Assembly: GCA_016281295.1 (NCBI GenBank)
Contig: JAEEII010000207.1
Location: 29,252-93,251 of the forward strand
Length of the DNA: 64,000 bases
Reading direction: 5' to 3'
Origin: Bacteroidales bacterium
GTDB lineage: Bacteria; Bacteroidota; Bacteroidia; Bacteroidales; F082
How positions within the stretch are numbered: the first letter of the stretch is position 1; every line of letters starts with the position of its first letter. The notes under the pieces were generated by a model. The model made no database searches. It was given only the letters and a program-made list of their open reading frames with translations, and was not told where the DNA came from. This document shows positions 9,065 to 16,749 of this stretch, in pieces. A program made the position numbers and the translations under genes.

Positions 9065-9105
9065 CAAATCAACAAATAAACAAATCAACAAATAAACAAA
9101 TCAAC
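9065..9105 (+). repeat. 16-bp tandem repeat, 2.5 copies, in leader
   Basis: CAAATCAACAAATAAA occurs at 9065-9080 and 9081-9096, and its first nine bases recur at 9097-9105, directly before the ATG of the next gene. The tract lacks G, so it gives an unstructured leader. Confidence 0.85.
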
Positions 9106-10509
9106 ATGAAAAAACAACTCCTTCTCGCGATGGCTCTTCTATATGTTGGCCTCGCATCAGCACAAATCAACACCGTCGTTGTCAATGCCAGCGGCGATGT
9201 CACACTTCGTCAAGGCAGCACCTTTGCCGTTGATTCCGAATATGCTAATGACTGGAACACGGTTGACAGTGTGCTGTATTTAAAAGGTAGTGGCGACTTC
9301 ACTGTCACTATGGAAACCTTGAATAATCTGGACCACAATAGCTCCGGCGATGTCTTCACTGAGGGGACGTTGAACGGAAACGACCTTTCCGTGTATTGTA
9401 ACGGTTCTGGTGATGTCAAGCTGACTATTGACTATGACCAGGTGTATGTGGTTTTGACGGGCAGCGGCGACCTCACGCTTCGTGGCCGTTGCCGTGAACT
9501 GGTAGCCGATAAAGACGGATCGGGTGACTTGAATGTCAAAAGGTTGGATGTCGAATACCAAGACATTGTCACGGATGACTCCCGCATGGTCTTGATCCCT
9601 AATTTATCGGGGCTTTCTGAACTTTTGGAAGAGTTGGGCGTTAACCTGGAACGTCTTTCCGACTCGGTCGATTGGGAGAACTTCGAACAAGATATGGAAC
9701 GTTGGGGCGAAGGCATGGAAGAATGGGGCCGTCACATGGAAGAGTGGGGTCGCGGTGTGGAGAAACAGATGGAGGGACGCCCTGATAGAAAACCACGTTC
9801 CGAACACTGGGGCAAAGGAATCCCGGATGTGGAGCCTCAACCCGATATCCGTCCCGACAGAGCTCCCGCAGATCGGCCCAAGGTAAAGAGCTTGCTGTTT
9901 GATCCCCACTGGGGCGGCGTGGACGCTGGATTGAATATGATCTTTGGTCCCGACTTGTCAACTACATTTGGAGGACAGTATGCCTCTTTCGAACTGAAGC
10001 CTTTGAAGAGCTGGAACTTTAACTTCAACATCGCCGATGTGGGCATTGCTTTCAGCCGCAGCCATGTCGTGGGTCTCTATACGGGTATTGGCTTGGGTTG
10101 GAATAACTACAGCTTTAATCAACCCGTGCGACTTAAAAAAGGCGATACAGTCCTCGAAGTCGATCCGATCAACGAGAACCTCGAAGGCCGAGTGAAAAAA
10201 AGTAAGCTCGGCGTGCTTTATGTGCAGGCTCCTCTGATGCTGGAAGTCCGTCCTACATGTGGATTCTTCATCGCTGCCGGTGTCACGGGCGGCATCAGAG
10301 TGGATACTTGGACAAAAGTCAAGTTTATGGATTACAAAGAAAAAAATCATAGTGATTATTATGTGAATCCACTGAAACTCGACGCCACCCTTCGTGCTGG
10401 TGGCAATGACTTGGGTTTCTATGCGAGCTACAACCTGCTGCCTTTGTTCGTCAAAGACGCTGGTCCAGCGGTGCATACCTTCAACGTGGGTTTCAGCCTG
10501 TTATTCTAA
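9106..10509 (+). CDS. exported GIN-domain (DUF2807-like) protein with C-terminal outer-membrane barrel-like region
   Basis: The 467-residue protein starts with a signal peptide (MKKQLLLAMALLYVGLASAQ). Residues about 22-160 carry repeated short strands with G-S-G-D turns (NASGDVTL, KGSGDFTV, NGSGDVKL, TGSGDLTL, DGSGDLNV), like the head/GIN domain DUF2807. Next come an acidic helical stretch with EEWG repeats (about 185-225) and a Pro/Arg/Asp-rich linker. The last 170 residues alternate aromatic and polar residues (GGVDAGLNMIFGP, YTGIGLGWNNYSF, FNVGFSLLF) and end in Phe, as outer-membrane barrels do. The frame is open upstream to 9031, but the signal peptide fixes the ATG at 9106. It is followed 15 nt later by an ECF sigma factor gene. 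Function unknown. Confidence 0.7.
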   Translation: MKKQLLLAMALLYVGLASAQINTVVVNASGDVTLRQGSTFAVDSEYANDWNTVDSVLYLKGSGDFTVTMETLNNLDHNSSGDVFTEGTLNGNDLSVYCNGSGDVKLTIDYDQVYVVLTGSGDLTLRGRCRELVADKDGSGDLNVKRLDVEYQDIVTDDSRMVLIPNLSGLSELLEELGVNLERLSDSVDWENFEQDMERWGEGMEEWGRHMEEWGRGVEKQMEGRPDRKPRSEHWGKGIPDVEPQPDIRPDRAPADRPKVKSLLFDPHWGGVDAGLNMIFGPDLSTTFGGQYASFELKPLKSWNFNFNIADVGIAFSRSHVVGLYTGIGLGWNNYSFNQPVRLKKGDTVLEVDPINENLEGRVKKSKLGVLYVQAPLMLEVRPTCGFFIAAGVTGGIRVDTWTKVKFMDYKEKNHSDYYVNPLKLDATLRAGGNDLGFYASYNLLPLFVKDAGPAVHTFNVGFSLLF

Positions 10510-10524
10510 TCAGAGACATATCTT

Positions 10525-11022
10525 GTGACACGTTCCCAATATAACACCTGCGTCGATCAGTACGCCGACGGACTGTTCCGTTTCGCCTTGGCCTCCTTGC
10601 GTAACCGTGAGGAGGCTGAAGACGTGGTTCAGGACAGCTTTGCGCGAGTGTGGGAGCACCGTGGCGCAGTGGATTATGCCAAAGCCAAAACCTATCTTTT
10701 CACTACAGCGCATCACCGCATCGTGGATCTGGTCCGACAACGCCATCAGGAAACCGAGGTGGATGCGCTTTATCAACTCTCCGACAGCCGAGGAACTACC
10801 TATCCGGATGTCAACAAAGTCATTCACAAGGTGATGGCCGCCTTGCCTGAAGCTCAACGTACAGCGGTACTGCTCCGCGACTATGAAGGGTACAGCTATC
10901 AGGAAATCGGCGATATCACTGGTCAAAGCGAGTCGCAGGTCAAGGTGAACATCTTTCGTGCCCGTACCGCTCTGCGTAATATGATTAAAAGCATCGACAA
11001 CCTCATTGATATCGAATCATGA
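10525..11022 (+). CDS. ECF-type RNA polymerase sigma-70 factor
   Basis: The 165-residue protein has sigma region 2 (YADGLFRFALASLRNREEAE, DVVQDSFARVWEHR, FTTAHHRIVDLVRQR) and region 4 (LPEAQRTAVLLRDYEG, YSYQEIGDITGQSESQVKVN, IFRARTALR). The linker is short and there is no region 1 or 3, so it is a group 4 (ECF) sigma. The best start is the GTG at 10525. The gene overlaps the next gene by ATGA (11019-11022), as sigma and anti-sigma pairs often do. Confidence 0.92.
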   Translation: MTRSQYNTCVDQYADGLFRFALASLRNREEAEDVVQDSFARVWEHRGAVDYAKAKTYLFTTAHHRIVDLVRQRHQETEVDALYQLSDSRGTTYPDVNKVIHKVMAALPEAQRTAVLLRDYEGYSYQEIGDITGQSESQVKVNIFRARTALRNMIKSIDNLIDIES

Positions 11023-11714
11023 CTATGGAACACAACAACGAAGAATACCCCCGTTTGACTCCCCCTACGGTAGTCTATGAAGGTAAAGCAGCCTTGAAAA
11101 AGCCGGCCATCATCCCGCTTTGGGTCAAAGTCAGCGCTGCCGCCGCCTCAGTGGCATTGCTGGTGGCTTTGTTTTGGAACCATCCCAGCCGACCCGAACT
11201 GGAACTGATGGCGGAATTGAGTCCGGTGAAAGCTGTTGGGATGAAGATGGATCAGCCTCTGTGCATGACAGGGCAGCGGGCGCATTACTCTGCGTTTATT
11301 CACTCTACTAAAAAGAATAACCCTGGGGTGAAAACTGTGGTGCCAATCGTGTCCGAAGAACCGAAGAGGACAGACCTTGCCATCTTGGCTTCGATGCCAT
11401 CCCGTCCTATTGCGCTGCTGCCTGTTGTCATGGATGACCCCGCCTTGATGTTGGACAATCACTTGATGTTGGATAATCCCTTATTGTTGGATGATCCGAT
11501 GGGAGAATTAGCTATGGACGAGACTGAGTCTGAGGAGGATGAACTCTCATTGGCCAAGAAAGGATTTCAGAAGATGACGGAGGGGCGATTCGACAGTTTC
11601 GGGGACATGCTGACTTACGGCTGGCGTTCCGTGAAAGGCGAATTGGCTCAACTCAACGAGTCCGTCTCTGACGGCTTATCCTCCATCAAACAACGCACCT
11701 CGGCGAATTATTAA
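11019..11714 (+). CDS. single-pass membrane protein, putative anti-sigma partner
   Basis: This 231-residue protein has a cytoplasmic-type N-terminus of about 30 residues (HNNEEYPRLTPPTVVYEGKA), one hydrophobic helix (about residues 35-50, VSAAAASVALLVALFW), and a long outer part rich in Met, Leu and Asp. The outer part includes repeats LMLDNHLMLDNPLLLDDP. I see no zinc-binding anti-sigma motif. The four-base overlap with the ECF sigma gene and the one-TM topology make a role in restraining or sensing for that sigma factor likely. This is inference from context only. Confidence 0.6.
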   Translation: MTMEHNNEEYPRLTPPTVVYEGKAALKKPAIIPLWVKVSAAAASVALLVALFWNHPSRPELELMAELSPVKAVGMKMDQPLCMTGQRAHYSAFIHSTKKNNPGVKTVVPIVSEEPKRTDLAILASMPSRPIALLPVVMDDPALMLDNHLMLDNPLLLDDPMGELAMDETESEEDELSLAKKGFQKMTEGRFDSFGDMLTYGWRSVKGELAQLNESVSDGLSSIKQRTSANY

Positions 11715-11717
11715 AGG

Positions 11718-11874
11718 TCGGCGAATTTAGCGAATTAAACGAATTATCTGTGAGTATTTAATTCGCTTAATTCGCCTAATTCGCCGATTATCTCAATTCG
11801 CTTAATTCGCCTAATTCGCCGAAAACTCCTTTTTTAGCAGAGCAAAAATTCGCCCAATTCGTTTAATTCGCCGA
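11718..11874. repeat. four copies of a 28-bp TTCGCC/TTAATTCG repeat, one inverted
   Basis: A 28-bp unit (AATTCGCTTAATTCG...CCGA) occurs exactly at 11760-11787 and 11795-11822, with a diverged copy at 11847-11874. An inverted copy lies at 11718-11745. Each unit is itself made of three roughly 10-bp TTCGCnTAA subunits. The inverted first copy can pair with any of the others into a long hairpin, which could end transcription of the sigma operon before lgt. Confidence 0.8.
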
Positions 11875-11881
11875 AAACCCA

Positions 11882-11889
11882 TATATTTG
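11882..11889 (+). promoter_or_regulatory. lgt promoter -7 element
   Basis: TATATTTG matches TAnnTTTG and lies 10 nt before the lgt ATG at 11900. The leader would be extremely short; the alternative ATG at 11906 is also possible. Confidence 0.5.
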
Positions 11890-11899
11890 CAGAAAATTA

Positions 11900-12808
11900 A
11901 TGAAGATGGTTTTGAATTATGTGACTTGGAATCTGGATCCCGTGGCTTTGTCGCTGGGACCTTTGCAGATTCGTTGGTATGGCTTGTTGTGGGCCGTTGG
12001 TTTTTTGTTGGGATATCTCCTGATGAACAAAGTGTACAAACGTGAACAGATGGCCGAAGGCTCGCTGGATAACCTCCTTATCTATATGCTGGTCTCCACA
12101 GTGCTAGGAGCACGTCTTGGCCATTGCCTCTTCTATGAGCCGGAGTATTACCTCTCTCGACCACTTGAGATGCTGAAGATATGGGAAGGAGGACTGGCCA
12201 GTCACGGCGGCGCTGTCGGTATCCTGATTGGATTATGGTTATATGTAAGAAGATATAATAAAAGTGATAAAAAGAAAAAGACTGATAAGCCGCAGATATC
12301 CTATATTTGGATTCTCGACCGTATCGTCATCGCTGTGTGTCTTGTGGGTGCGTTGATTCGCGTCGGTAATGTGTGTAACCATGAGATTTATGGGACTCCC
12401 ACTTCTTTGCCGTGGGGTTTTGTCTTCCTTCGCGGTCAGGAGCAGTTTTGCGGTACAGTTGACAACTACACCGAATGTACTTCCTGGGCTTCTTGCTGCC
12501 CGCCTAACGAATGGCTGCCTTGTCACCCTACGGGACTCTATGAGGCGTTTTTCTGCCTTGTGGCCATGGCGATTCTCCTGTGGATGTATTTCAAACGTGA
12601 CCTCGGGAACCGCCGTCCTGGCTTGATGTTCGGCACTTTCCTCGTCATCATCTTCGGTTCTCGTATCGGCATTGAGTTCCTGAAGAACGTTCAGGTTGCT
12701 TTCGAGCAAAACATGACCTTCGACATGGGGCAATGGCTTAGCGTTCCTTTTGTCATTGTGGGTGTCGTGATGATCATTCGGTCTTTCAAGGTCTCTCAAC
12801 CCCGTTAA
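11900..12808 (+). CDS. lgt: prolipoprotein diacylglyceryl transferase Lgt
   Basis: This 302-residue multi-pass inner-membrane enzyme transfers diacylglycerol from phosphatidylglycerol to the lipobox Cys. Visible signatures are IRWYGLLWAVGFLLGY near the N-terminus, GLASHGGAVG (the catalytic-region His, about residue 102), RVGNVCNHEIYGTPTSLPWG (the Lgt signature Arg/Asn/Glu, about 153-172) and HPTGLYEA. Between the signature and HPTGLYEA is an unusual loop with five cysteines (EQFC, TEC, ASCC, LPC). The lipoprotein mannosidase at 6676 is one probable substrate. It is convergent with the DUF2723 gene across a bidirectional terminator. Confidence 0.95.
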   Translation: MKMVLNYVTWNLDPVALSLGPLQIRWYGLLWAVGFLLGYLLMNKVYKREQMAEGSLDNLLIYMLVSTVLGARLGHCLFYEPEYYLSRPLEMLKIWEGGLASHGGAVGILIGLWLYVRRYNKSDKKKKTDKPQISYIWILDRIVIAVCLVGALIRVGNVCNHEIYGTPTSLPWGFVFLRGQEQFCGTVDNYTECTSWASCCPPNEWLPCHPTGLYEAFFCLVAMAILLWMYFKRDLGNRRPGLMFGTFLVIIFGSRIGIEFLKNVQVAFEQNMTFDMGQWLSVPFVIVGVVMIIRSFKVSQPR

Positions 12809-12852
12809 GAAGCCGAAAAAAGAAATAACTTCAAAGAGTTTGTCGAATAAAA

Positions 12853-12908
12853 AAACGGCGAATGAAGCATGGTTTGTCACTTTGACATCATGGCTTCATT
12901 CGCCGTTT
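12853..12908. terminator. bidirectional hairpin terminator between lgt and the DUF2723 gene
   Basis: Sixteen-bp perfect arms at 12853-12868 and 12893-12908 (AAACGGCGAATGAAGC and its complement) are separated by 24 nt, with an A-run on the left. A second perfect 10-bp-arm palindrome with a 1-nt loop follows at 12911-12931 and covers the stop codon of the minus-strand gene. Confidence 0.75.
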
Positions 12909-12926
12909 ATAATAATCTCGTCGAGA

Positions 12927-15900
12927 TTATTCAGCGTAATACCGTTGCAGGTATTCGGTGAGCTTTGAATCCAGCTGTGTTTTCAGATCGGTTCGCTCGT
13001 ATTTGCGGGCGGTCAGCTGCATCTGTCGCAGAAGGGTCATCTGTTCGGAGACCGTCTCTTCGAAGTATAGGAAGAACCTAGGCTTCATGTTGCCGTAGTA
13101 GTCAATCTTGTCGCAGGCGTTCTTCGTAATCTTTTGCAGGAACTCATCGCCTTTTTCAAATTCGCCGCATTGATAATACATCTCGGGGAATTGGTACAGA
13201 CGAAGCTCGTATGGGAATTTCTCATTGGGGAAGAACTCTTGGAACTTATCCATCACCACGACGGCGGAGTCATATTGTTGATGGCTCACCAGGCTTTGGG
13301 CAAGGCGGACATAGCTTTGACGGGCAAATTCGCCGTTACGCACACTCTCACGGTCAGGCACCACGCCTTCTTCGTTCATGCTGCCCCATTTTGCTTTGTT
13401 GACCAGAAGGTCGTAGCTGCCATCACAATAAACACCGCCAATGTTGGTGTAGTAGTCATCGGCTTTGACAGGGATGAAACGGTAGGAGAGGCCTTCCATG
13501 TGGAGATATTCCTGGATGCCCAGCACGGAAGCCATGTCGCTGAAGCTGGTGAAATACACCGGGCGTTCCCAGTTGTTGGTCGCCATGAAGTCGAGCAGCA
13601 GCAATGCGTTCTTATAGATGTTTTCGTCTTTGATCTCCCAACGGATCTCGTCCACGATACGGTCTTTCATGCTTTCCGGCACGATATTGTTGCGGAGGCA
13701 AGCTTCTTTGTCAACGGTCAGTTTCAGGGTGCGGACGGGCAGATAATGCACCGAAGCGCCTGAGGTGTAGTATTTCACCGCTTTGGGGTTGTGGATGAAG
13801 TCGATGACATCTTTCAGTTCCACATACTTGCCCTTGAGGCTTTCTTCCTCGTAAACGCTGACTCTTTCATTGACACCATTGTCATATTCTTTGGCCGACA
13901 ACGTCAAGGGCAGTTTTTCAGAGTCATAGACCTTGCGTCCCATCTGGTGAGCATACCAATAACCTCCCGACAGCATGTAGTTGACTACACGTACGTCGGT
14001 GCGGAATCCTTCAACCTCTTGGATGTACCACAGTGGGAAGGTGTCGTTGTCGCCACGGGTGAAGATGACCGCGTTGGGAGGCAGTTGTGCCAAATAGTTC
14101 CTTGCCCAGTCATGCGCCGAGGTCTTGCCGCCACGGTTGTGCTCATCCCAGCCTTCTGATGCCATGAGGCAGGGGACGGCGAGGAAACATACCAGACCTA
14201 CTAACACGGTGGTTACCAGGTTTTTGCTCTTGGTGAGGCGTTCAATCCAGTCGATGAGAGCCAACACGCCGAGGCCAATCCAGATGGCAAAGGCATAGAA
14301 GGAACCCGCGTAGGAATAGTCACGCTCACGAGGCTGGTAGGGCGTTTGGTTCAGGTAGATGACGATGGCAAGGCCAGTCATGAAAAACAGCAGGAAGATG
14401 ATCCAGCTTTGTTTCAAGTCCTTGCGCAAGAGCCAGAACAATCCGCATAGTCCGAGGATGAGTGGCAGGAAGTAATAACGTGTTCTGCCAGGATTCTTCA
14501 AGCAGTCAGGGATGTTAGTCTGGTCGCCAAGACGGGCCTCGTCGATGAAGTTGATACCGCTAATCCAGTTGCCGTGGTCCAGTTCACCTTGGCTCTCAAT
14601 GTCGTTTTGACGGCCCACAAAGTTCCACATGAAATACCTCCAATACATCCAGTTGCATTGGTAGCTGATGAAAAACTTCAGGTTCTGGCCAAAGGTCGGA
14701 CAGTTCACCACTTGTTCGGTGCCGTCCCATCTGCGGACTTTTATTTTGTTACCTTCCACCACGCCATGGCTGTTCTTGCGGTAGGTCTCGTACATTGCCA
14801 CATGCTTGGGTTGTGAGCTCCACATTCTCGGGAATAATGTGCTGGTACGTGAGTCATAAACCGGGATGATGTTTTTCCGGTCATCAGTAATCACATAACG
14901 ACCTTTCTCCTTGTCTTTCACATAGATGGGCTTCCCGTCTTTGGCATCGGTGATCGGTGCGTTGTAATACTGACCGTGAAGCAACGGCCAGCTTCCATAT
15001 TGCTCACGGTTCAGGTACGAGAGCATGGAAAGCGCGTCTTTGGGCTCATTTTCATTAATAGGTGTGTTGGTGTTGGCACGGATGACCAGCATGAAGAACG
15101 AGGAATAGCCGATCAGGATGAAGGTCAATGATAGCAGCGCGATGTTACCGATAACTTTCTGGCGTTTTGAGGTGTAGAGGAGTCCCCAAACGATGAGACC
15201 GATCAGTACGATAAAGAACACGATGGTTCCCAAGTTGAACGGGGCGTGCAAGCTGTTCACAAAGAACAACTCGGTCTTTCCTGCGAGGTTGACAACCTGA
15301 GGGATGAGAAACGAATTGATGAACCACAGCAACACCACAGACACCAAGCCTGTCAACACAAAGCCCCAGAACGAGGTCTTCTTCCATTTCTTGAAATACA
15401 CCACGTAAACGAAAGCCGGGATGCACAGTAAGTTGAGCAGGTGTACGCCAATCGACAGTCCGATAAGGAAGGCGATGAAGATGATCCAACGGCTGCTGTG
15501 GGGTTCGTCAGCCACTTGTTCCCATTTCAAAATAGCCCAGAAGGTAACAGCGGTGAAAAACGAGGACATGGCATAGACTTCACCTTCCACGGCGTTGAAC
15601 CAGAATGACTCGGTGAAGGTGTAGGCAACGGAACCGACAAAAGCGGCGAGAAGCACGCCTATCTTGTTCTTCCAAGGAGCGTCTTCGCCTTCTTTCATCC
15701 AAATCTTTCGAGCAATCATAGTGATGCTCCAGAACAAAAACACAATGGTTAAACCACTACAAATGGCCGACATGGCATTCACCATCATGGCGGCTTTGGT
15801 TACATCACCACCTGCAAAAAGGGTGAAAAAACGGCCAATCATCTGGAACAAAGGTGCCCCAGGTGGATGGCCTACTTGTAATTTAAACGAAGTGGAGATG

Positions 15901-16013
15901 TACTCGCCGCAGTCCCACCAGCTTACTGTGGGCTCCATGGTCATAAAATAAACGATGGTGGCGATGATGCCCGCCAACCATCCAATGAGGTTGTTCAGTC
16001 GCTTAAAGGTCAT
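12927..16013 (-). CDS. DUF2723 polytopic membrane protein (TMEM260/O-mannosyltransferase-like)
   Basis: This 1028-residue protein begins MTFKRLNNLIGWLAGIIATI. The first 120 residues carry the DUF2723 signature (EPTVSWWDCGEYI, then LQVGHPPGAPLFQM). Roughly a dozen hydrophobic helices follow up to about residue 600. The soluble C-terminal half has TRGDNDTFPLWYIQEVEG and helical, TPR-like stretches near the end. The eukaryotic relative TMEM260 is a protein O-mannosyltransferase, and the WWDCGEY acidic residues sit where GT-C enzymes have their catalytic Asp/Glu. A role in glycosylating exported proteins or glycolipids is plausible but unproven. The frame is open to 16139; I start at 16013 because a TATTTTTG promoter lies 21-28 nt upstream and the helix begins there. 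Confidence 0.85.
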   Translation of the reverse strand: MTFKRLNNLIGWLAGIIATIVYFMTMEPTVSWWDCGEYISTSFKLQVGHPPGAPLFQMIGRFFTLFAGGDVTKAAMMVNAMSAICSGLTIVFLFWSITMIARKIWMKEGEDAPWKNKIGVLLAAFVGSVAYTFTESFWFNAVEGEVYAMSSFFTAVTFWAILKWEQVADEPHSSRWIIFIAFLIGLSIGVHLLNLLCIPAFVYVVYFKKWKKTSFWGFVLTGLVSVVLLWFINSFLIPQVVNLAGKTELFFVNSLHAPFNLGTIVFFIVLIGLIVWGLLYTSKRQKVIGNIALLSLTFILIGYSSFFMLVIRANTNTPINENEPKDALSMLSYLNREQYGSWPLLHGQYYNAPITDAKDGKPIYVKDKEKGRYVITDDRKNIIPVYDSRTSTLFPRMWSSQPKHVAMYETYRKNSHGVVEGNKIKVRRWDGTEQVVNCPTFGQNLKFFISYQCNWMYWRYFMWNFVGRQNDIESQGELDHGNWISGINFIDEARLGDQTNIPDCLKNPGRTRYYFLPLILGLCGLFWLLRKDLKQSWIIFLLFFMTGLAIVIYLNQTPYQPRERDYSYAGSFYAFAIWIGLGVLALIDWIERLTKSKNLVTTVLVGLVCFLAVPCLMASEGWDEHNRGGKTSAHDWARNYLAQLPPNAVIFTRGDNDTFPLWYIQEVEGFRTDVRVVNYMLSGGYWYAHQMGRKVYDSEKLPLTLSAKEYDNGVNERVSVYEEESLKGKYVELKDVIDFIHNPKAVKYYTSGASVHYLPVRTLKLTVDKEACLRNNIVPESMKDRIVDEIRWEIKDENIYKNALLLLDFMATNNWERPVYFTSFSDMASVLGIQEYLHMEGLSYRFIPVKADDYYTNIGGVYCDGSYDLLVNKAKWGSMNEEGVVPDRESVRNGEFARQSYVRLAQSLVSHQQYDSAVVVMDKFQEFFPNEKFPYELRLYQFPEMYYQCGEFEKGDEFLQKITKNACDKIDYYGNMKPRFFLYFEETVSEQMTLLRQMQLTARKYERTDLKTQLDSKLTEYLQRYYAE

Positions 16014-16033
16014 TTTTATTTGGATTGATGCGG

Positions 16034-16041
16034 CAAAAATA
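16034..16041 (-). promoter_or_regulatory. DUF2723 gene promoter -7 element
   Basis: The minus strand reads TATTTTTG (TAnnTTTG), 21 nt before the ATG at 16013. It supports that start over the longer open frame. Confidence 0.5.
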
Positions 16042-16061
16042 CAAAAAATATCAAAAAAAAC

Positions 16062-16091
16062 TTGCATGTAAAGAAAAAACTCGTAATTTTG
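16062..16091 (+). promoter_or_regulatory. tRNA-Gln promoter
   Basis: TTG at 16062-16064 and TAATTTTG at 16084-16091 are separated by 19 bp, the Bacteroidetes -33/-7 spacing. The tRNA starts 25 nt downstream. Confidence 0.6.
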
Positions 16092-16115
16092 CACCCGCAT
16101 TCCGATGAATGATGG

Positions 16116-16186
16116 TGTCGAGTGGTGTAATGGCAGCACTGCAGATTTTGGTTCTGCCTGTCAAGGTTCGAATCCTTGCTCGACAA
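16116..16186 (+). tRNA. tRNA-Gln (anticodon TTG)
   Basis: The cloverleaf can be drawn by eye. The acceptor arms TGTCGAG (16116-16122) and CTCGACA (16179-16185) pair fully, followed by discriminator A. The anticodon stem is GCAGA/TCTGC around loop TTTTGGT, giving anticodon TTG, which reads CAA. The T-arm is CAAGG-TTCGAAT-CCTTG. No CCA is encoded. The U-A first pair and overall sequence resemble Bacteroides tRNA-Gln. Confidence 0.95.
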
Positions 16187-16204
16187 CTCAGTGTGGAAGA
16201 TGAT

Positions 16205-16235
16205 AAAACCTGCTACGAATGTAACAGGTTTTTTT
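16205..16235 (+). terminator. rho-independent terminator after tRNA-Gln
   Basis: AAAACCTG (16205-16212) pairs with CAGGTTTT (16225-16232), and the T-run continues to 16235. It ends eight bases before the rimP ATG. Confidence 0.8.
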
Positions 16236-16243
16236 GTTGTTAA

Positions 16244-16714
16244 ATGAGTCTTGAAATAATGATTACTAAAGAGAAAATCTCTCCCTTGGTGGAAGAAGCC
16301 ATCCAAAACACGGATCTTTTCCTCGTGGAGGTCAAAGTGAAACCCGCTAACGTCATCGAAGTCTTTGTGGATTCCGACTCAGCGGTTAACATCGACCAAT
16401 GCGTCCAGATCAGCCGCTACGTTGAAAGCAAACTCGACCGGGATGTCGAGGACTTCGAGTTAAGTGTCATGTCGTATGGACTCAGTGGCGCCCTTAAAAT
16501 GGAACGCCAGCTGAGAAAATACGTGGGGAAAGAGGTAGAAGTGAAAACCAAAGAACAAGGAAAACTGCAAGGTACCCTCGTGTCATTCGACGGAAAACAA
16601 ATCACCCTCACTCCTGCACCTATTAAAAAACCTTCCAAGCGGAAACCTGCCGTCGAAGGTGACCTGGTCTTCGATTTGGATCAAGTGTCGGTGTTTCCAG
16701 CCATCATCTTTTAA
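16244..16714 (+). CDS. rimP: ribosome maturation factor RimP
   Basis: The 156-residue protein needed for 30S maturation shows the family features NTDLFLVEVKVKPANVIEVF, the DQCVQISRYVESKLDRD helix and the C-terminal SH3-like part with VGKEVEVKTKEQ. The position directly before nusA and infB is the classical rimP-nusA-infB order. ATG 16244 follows the tRNA terminator; ATG 16259 (MITKEK) is an alternative start that fits family length equally well. Confidence 0.93.
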   Translation: MSLEIMITKEKISPLVEEAIQNTDLFLVEVKVKPANVIEVFVDSDSAVNIDQCVQISRYVESKLDRDVEDFELSVMSYGLSGALKMERQLRKYVGKEVEVKTKEQGKLQGTLVSFDGKQITLTPAPIKKPSKRKPAVEGDLVFDLDQVSVFPAIIF

Positions 16715-16749
16715 ATTGAGAATTGAGAAAAGTTGAAAATTACAAATAT

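Noticed and set aside
9031..9105. Start of the GIN-domain protein at 9031
   Set aside because: The extra 25 residues come from the 16-bp tandem repeat and precede a complete signal peptide starting at 9106.
12911..12931. Perfect palindrome over the DUF2723 stop codon as an operator
   Set aside because: It is at a gene end next to a terminator, with no promoter nearby; most likely an extra terminator hairpin.
16116..16186. tRNA-Gln as integration site of a protease island
   Set aside because: No integrase or duplicated tRNA 3' end is seen, and rimP-nusA-infB lies between the tRNA and the protease cluster.
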